Assembly (NCBI GenBank): GCA_965277855.1
Contig: OZ255847.1
Coordinates: 3,720,001 to 3,784,000, forward strand
Length of the DNA: 64,000 bases
Direction: 5' to 3'
Source: Bog-105 sp965277855
GTDB lineage: Bacteria > Acidobacteriota > Terriglobia > Bryobacterales > Bryobacteraceae
Shown: one piece after another, positions 60,465-64,000 of the stretch
Layout of the letters: each line of letters opens with the position of its first letter
Position numbering within the stretch: position 1 is the first letter of the stretch
Program-made: the position numbers and the translations under genes
The notes under the pieces: generated by a model
What the model saw: only the letters and a program-made list of their open reading frames with translations
Told to the model about the DNA's origin: nothing
Databases searched by the model: none

Positions 60465-62321
60465 TTATAAAACGACGCGGTGATCGCCGTCGCGTTTTGT
60501 GATGCGTTGCCGGTCGAGGTATTCCAGCAGCGGGATGGCGTATTTGCGCGAGATTTGGGTCCAGTCCTTAAATTCAGGGACTGAGAAACGACGCCCCTTG
60601 TGGGCAGCGAGTGAGTGACTGATGTGGGCGATGACGTCGGTGTGGAAGACAAGAGATTCCGAGATACGCACCAGGCGTCCGTTCTTGATCAGACGTTCCA
60701 GGAAATTGGTAGCGTCGGGGGCTTCTGCGCCGCTCGCGCGCAGCATGTCTAGCGGATTCGAGGGCTGGTAGCCGGCTTGACGAAACTGTTGCTCGATGCG
60801 CAGGAGAGCGGCCGCTTCGCGGGTGTTGACGTGCGGTTTGTGCGTGGCCAAGGCAATCGAATCGCCCTGCTGGCGGATGGCGGGGTTGTTTTGGAAGACC
60901 GCCGCGGCCAGCGCATTTTCCAGACCCAGGCGCGCTTGCGCCAGAGGAGCGCCCGCCAGGGACGGGTTTTGCGCGTGAAAATTCTTGAGCCACAAGGCGA
61001 GAGTGGCGCGACGTTTCTTCAACCAGGCTTGCGAAACGATGCGCTGCGCGGCCTCGACGAAAAGCAAAGCGGAAGACTGTTGGATGATCGATTTGATTTC
61101 TTCCGGGGTTTGACCAGTAAGGCGGATGAGATCGTCGAGACGCCGGCCGTTTTCCCGTTCAGCGACATACTGTTCCAGACGGGCGGTGACAGATACAGTT
61201 TCGAGTAGGGCGAGGCGCTCAGCAGCTTTGCTACGGCTTAACTTTTTTGGAGGAAACGCATCGAGGACCGAACCGCCGCCAATAGTCTGGGCGGGCGTTG
61301 GACGGCGGAGAACGAAACGGTCACCCGGCAGCGCCAGGACGGGTTCAGCAAGATCGAGTTGAATGAAGTGACGGCTCAATGGCCGCACGCGGGCGGTAAT
61401 CTCAGCAGTGCCTAGATGGAGGAGGGCGTCTTCCTGGCGGCGTGGGACATCAGCACCGGCGAGCCAGTTGACGGCAGCGTGCAAGGTGCTGGTGGTTTCG
61501 AGCGGGCCTTGCGAGGCGAGGACAAATCCGCGATGCAGTTCGGAGTGATCGACGCCGCTTAGATTAACGGCGGTCCGTTGCCCGGCTCGCGCGAATGCGA
61601 TCGACTCGTTGTGTGTCTGGAGACTGCGAATGCGCGCTTCCCGTCCGCTCGGATGAAGGCGAACCGTATCACCTACGCGCAGGCAACCATGCGAGAGTGT
61701 GCCAGTGACGACCGTACCGAAACCTTTCAGTGCGAAGCTGCGATCAATCGGTAAGCGGGCGAGACCGTCGCTCTTCCGGAGCGTATTTTGGGTGGTTTGG
61801 CGAGCGAGTGCGATACGCAGCTCCTCTAAGCCCAGTCCGGTCAGGCTGCTGACGGAGAGGACAGGAGCATTTGCGAGAAAAGACTTTTTGACGAGATGTT
61901 CGATGGAAGATCGAGTAGCGGACAGCTGATCGGGCGTGGCGAGATCAGTTTTGGTAAGGACGATGAGACCGCGCTCGACGCCGAGCAAGCGGCAGATTTC
62001 GAAGTGCTCGCGGGTTTGCGGCTTGACACCTTCGTTCGCCGCCACGATGAGCAGAACCAGTTCGATACCGGCGGCTCCCGCGAGCATGTTCCTGATAAAA
62101 CGTTCGTGGCCTGGAACGTCGACAAAACTGAGTGGCCGGCCCCCAGGCAGCGTGAGGTGAGCGAAGCCGAGATCGATCGAGATGCCTCGCTGTTTTTCTT
62201 CGCGCAGCCGGTCGGTGTCGATTCCCGTTAGCGCGCGTATCAGAGAGGTTTTGCCGTGATCGATGTGGCCTGCCGTCCCGACCACCAAGCCACCGGGAGG
62301 GTTCATATTACTATCTGACAT
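60465..62321 (-). CDS. selB: Selenocysteine-specific elongation factor SelB
   Basis: SelB delivers selenocysteinyl-tRNA to UGA codons marked by a SECIS hairpin. 618 residues. The GTPase motifs are GTAGHIDHGKT (15-25), VDVPGHERFI and LTKTDLA; the switch region has REEKQRGISIDLGFAHL, which is typical of SelB. Domains II and III follow, then a C-terminal run of winged helices (about 360-618) that binds the SECIS RNA. selA, selD and tRNA-Sec are not in the window. The presence of selB means the organism probably makes selenoproteins. Confidence 0.93.
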   Translation of the reverse strand: MSDSNMNPPGGLVVGTAGHIDHGKTSLIRALTGIDTDRLREEKQRGISIDLGFAHLTLPGGRPLSFVDVPGHERFIRNMLAGAAGIELVLLIVAANEGVKPQTREHFEICRLLGVERGLIVLTKTDLATPDQLSATRSSIEHLVKKSFLANAPVLSVSSLTGLGLEELRIALARQTTQNTLRKSDGLARLPIDRSFALKGFGTVVTGTLSHGCLRVGDTVRLHPSGREARIRSLQTHNESIAFARAGQRTAVNLSGVDHSELHRGFVLASQGPLETTSTLHAAVNWLAGADVPRRQEDALLHLGTAEITARVRPLSRHFIQLDLAEPVLALPGDRFVLRRPTPAQTIGGGSVLDAFPPKKLSRSKAAERLALLETVSVTARLEQYVAERENGRRLDDLIRLTGQTPEEIKSIIQQSSALLFVEAAQRIVSQAWLKKRRATLALWLKNFHAQNPSLAGAPLAQARLGLENALAAAVFQNNPAIRQQGDSIALATHKPHVNTREAAALLRIEQQFRQAGYQPSNPLDMLRASGAEAPDATNFLERLIKNGRLVRISESLVFHTDVIAHISHSLAAHKGRRFSVPEFKDWTQISRKYAIPLLEYLDRQRITKRDGDHRVVL

Positions 62322-62372
62322 GCAGGCGGACTGATCCTATGGTCGCATTTGAAGGGGAGAGACAAGCAGACG

Positions 62373-64000
62373 ATGAGTAGCCGTTTAGACGCAAGCACAG
62401 GCGGCGATTCGATACCACCGGACAAGCGAGGAACTTCGGCGGACCTGAGCGCGGATCGCGAGTCTGTTGTGCTGCGTAGTCCCTTAAAAGAGCTTCGGAG
62501 GCGTCATGCACGGGCCGAAGAAGGCGGCGGAAGCGAGCGGCGTGAGCGGCAGCATAGCGAAGGAAAACTGTCGGCTCGGGAGCGCATTGATTTGCTGCTG
62601 GATGAGGGCTCGTTCGAAGAAATCGACAAGCTAGTTCGGCACCGTTCGCATAACTTCGGTATGCAGCACAAGCTGATCGATGGCGACGGATTTATCACCG
62701 GGCATGGGTTGATTCACGGACGCGCGGTGTTTGTATTTGCGCAGGACTTTACCGTGTTCGGCGGATCGCTGTCGGAAGCCAATGCGCAGAAGATCGTGAA
62801 GGTGATGGACCTGGCGCTGAAGACGGGAGCGCCGATTATCGGGTTGAATGATTCGGGTGGGGCGCGGATACAGGAGGGCGTGGTTTCGCTCGCCGGATAC
62901 GCGGATATTTTCCTGCGCAATACGCTCGCGAGCGGCGTGATTCCGCAGATTTCGGCGGTCATGGGACCGTGCGCGGGCGGCGCGGTTTATTCTCCGGCGC
63001 TCACAGATTTCGTTTTTATGGTGGATGGCACCAGCCATATGTTTGTGACGGGACCAGACGTGATTAAGACGGTGACGCACGAAGAAGTCTCGAAGGAGAC
63101 GCTGGGCGGAGCGAACACGCACAACGCCACGAGCGGCGTGGCGCAGTTTCTGGCAGCCGACGATGCGGATTGTTTGCGGCGCATACGCGAACTGTTGACG
63201 TTCCTGCCCCAGAACAATTTAGACGGTGTGCCGGAGGTGGCGACCGAGGATCCAGAGGAGCGAGCCGATGCCGAACTGGACTCGTTGATTCCGGCCGCCT
63301 CGAATCAGCCGTATGACATCAAAGACGTCATTACACGGGTGGTGGACGATGCGAATTTCTTCGAAGTGGCGGAGCATTTTGCTCGAAACATCGTGACAGG
63401 TTACGGAAGAATGGGAGGCCAGACGGTAGGCATTGTGGCCAATCAACCGGCGCACCTGGCGGGCTGTCTGGATATCGATTCGTCGACCAAGGCGGCCCGC
63501 TTTGTGCGCTTCTGCGATGCCTTTCAGATTCCCATTCTGACCTTTGAGGACGTACCGGGATTTCTGCCCGGGACCGCGCAGGAGTTCGGCGGAATCATAC
63601 GGCACGGGGCGAAGTTGCTGTACGCCTATGCCGAGGCGACGGTGCCGAAGATCACGGTGATTACGCGCAAGGCCTATGGCGGGGCGTATTGCGTGATGGG
63701 GTCGAAGCATTTGCGCACGGATATCAATTTCGCCTTTCCGACGGCCGAGATTGCGGTCATGGGACCAGAGGGTGCGGTCAGCATTCTGTATAAACGCGAG
63801 CTCGAAAAAGCAGCCGGTGGGCCGGAGATGCGCGAGGCGAAGATCAGCGAGTATCGGGAACGGTTTGCGAATCCGTTTGTAGCCGCCGAGCGGGGTTATG
63901 TGGACGACGTGATCGAACCGCACGAGACACGGGTGAAAGTAATTCGGGCGTTGCGAATGCTGGCGAATAAAACAGACACAATGCCGCGGAAGAAGCATGG
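62373..64000 (+). CDS. Acyl-CoA (propionyl/methylmalonyl) carboxylase beta subunit, 3' end cut by window
   Basis: A carboxyltransferase subunit that moves carboxyl from biotin to propionyl-CoA or a related acyl-CoA. The frame runs to the right edge without a stop; 542 codons are visible and the end (TMPRKKH) suggests only a few residues are missing. Motifs are EGKLSARERIDLLLDEGSFE, the oxyanion holes NDSGGARIQEG and VMGPCAGGAVYSP, then FEDVPGFLPGT and RKAYGGAYCVMGSKH. The first 45 residues are an unusual polar extension before family homology, so the start may be later. It is divergent from selB. Confidence 0.92.
   Translation, partial: MSSRLDASTGGDSIPPDKRGTSADLSADRESVVLRSPLKELRRRHARAEEGGGSERRERQHSEGKLSARERIDLLLDEGSFEEIDKLVRHRSHNFGMQHKLIDGDGFITGHGLIHGRAVFVFAQDFTVFGGSLSEANAQKIVKVMDLALKTGAPIIGLNDSGGARIQEGVVSLAGYADIFLRNTLASGVIPQISAVMGPCAGGAVYSPALTDFVFMVDGTSHMFVTGPDVIKTVTHEEVSKETLGGANTHNATSGVAQFLAADDADCLRRIRELLTFLPQNNLDGVPEVATEDPEERADAELDSLIPAASNQPYDIKDVITRVVDDANFFEVAEHFARNIVTGYGRMGGQTVGIVANQPAHLAGCLDIDSSTKAARFVRFCDAFQIPILTFEDVPGFLPGTAQEFGGIIRHGAKLLYAYAEATVPKITVITRKAYGGAYCVMGSKHLRTDINFAFPTAEIAVMGPEGAVSILYKRELEKAAGGPEMREAKISEYRERFANPFVAAERGYVDDVIEPHETRVKVIRALRMLANKTDTMPRKKH

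Overview
The window looks like a chromosomal segment from an Acidobacteriota bacterium, probably of the Solibacter/Bryobacter type. The reasons are a large duplicated FtsX-type 'orphan' permease typical of that phylum (55993-58419), an outer membrane with lipid A genes, a full hopanoid locus, short dispersed intergenic repeats, and generally G+C-rich coding sequence. The phylum is an inference from gene content; no rRNA is present to confirm it.

Layout. 1-5760: a left-truncated secreted zinc phospholipase C-like protein, then lpxD with two enzyme genes on the minus strand, a small secreted protein, a LOG-family hydrolase and a HigBA-type toxin-antitoxin pair. 5822-8855: an acyl-CoA synthetase and a mannose-6-phosphate isomerase. 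8857-19650: the hopanoid locus, with hpnD, hpnC, two zinc alcohol dehydrogenases, hpnG, hpnA, squalene-hopene cyclase and ispH on the minus strand, and divergent hpnH plus a coupled small gene on the plus strand. Together these can make the C5 precursors, squalene, hopene and the adenosine-derived C35 side chain. The squalene desaturase hpnE is not in the window. 19844-27689: a CzcCBA/CusCBA-type metal efflux system with a divergent two-component system. 27718-32751: an M16 peptidase and an unusual WaaA-LpxK fusion. 32807-37890: a secreted protein, a lower-G+C two-gene ATPase/TOPRIM-like module that resembles phage defence, YifB, and a SLATT-type membrane protein. 38058-46475: a 1177-residue Nfn-like flavoprotein, small envelope proteins, a porin and a chemoreceptor.

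46511-48404 looks like the remains of an integrated element: a VapBC pair with a leaderless promoter, a membrane protein, and an integrase C-terminal remnant next to the 3' end of a tRNA-Gly. 48605-54027 is the origin-type block dnaA-dnaN-gyrB, with three perfect hairpins in the dnaA leader. 54076-64000 holds an unusual ketosynthase, a tandem repeat, the duplicated permease, an RlmI-like methyltransferase, a Uma2 nuclease, selB (so selenoprotein synthesis is likely) and a right-truncated acyl-CoA carboxylase beta subunit.

The most interesting items are the two dehydrogenases inside the hopanoid operon (candidates for the unassigned ribosylhopane reductase step), the small gene coupled to hpnH, the WaaA-LpxK fusion, the ATPase/TOPRIM-like pair, the single-chain Nfn-like enzyme and the hairpin-rich dnaA leader. 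No CRISPR array, rRNA operon or intact insertion sequence was seen.
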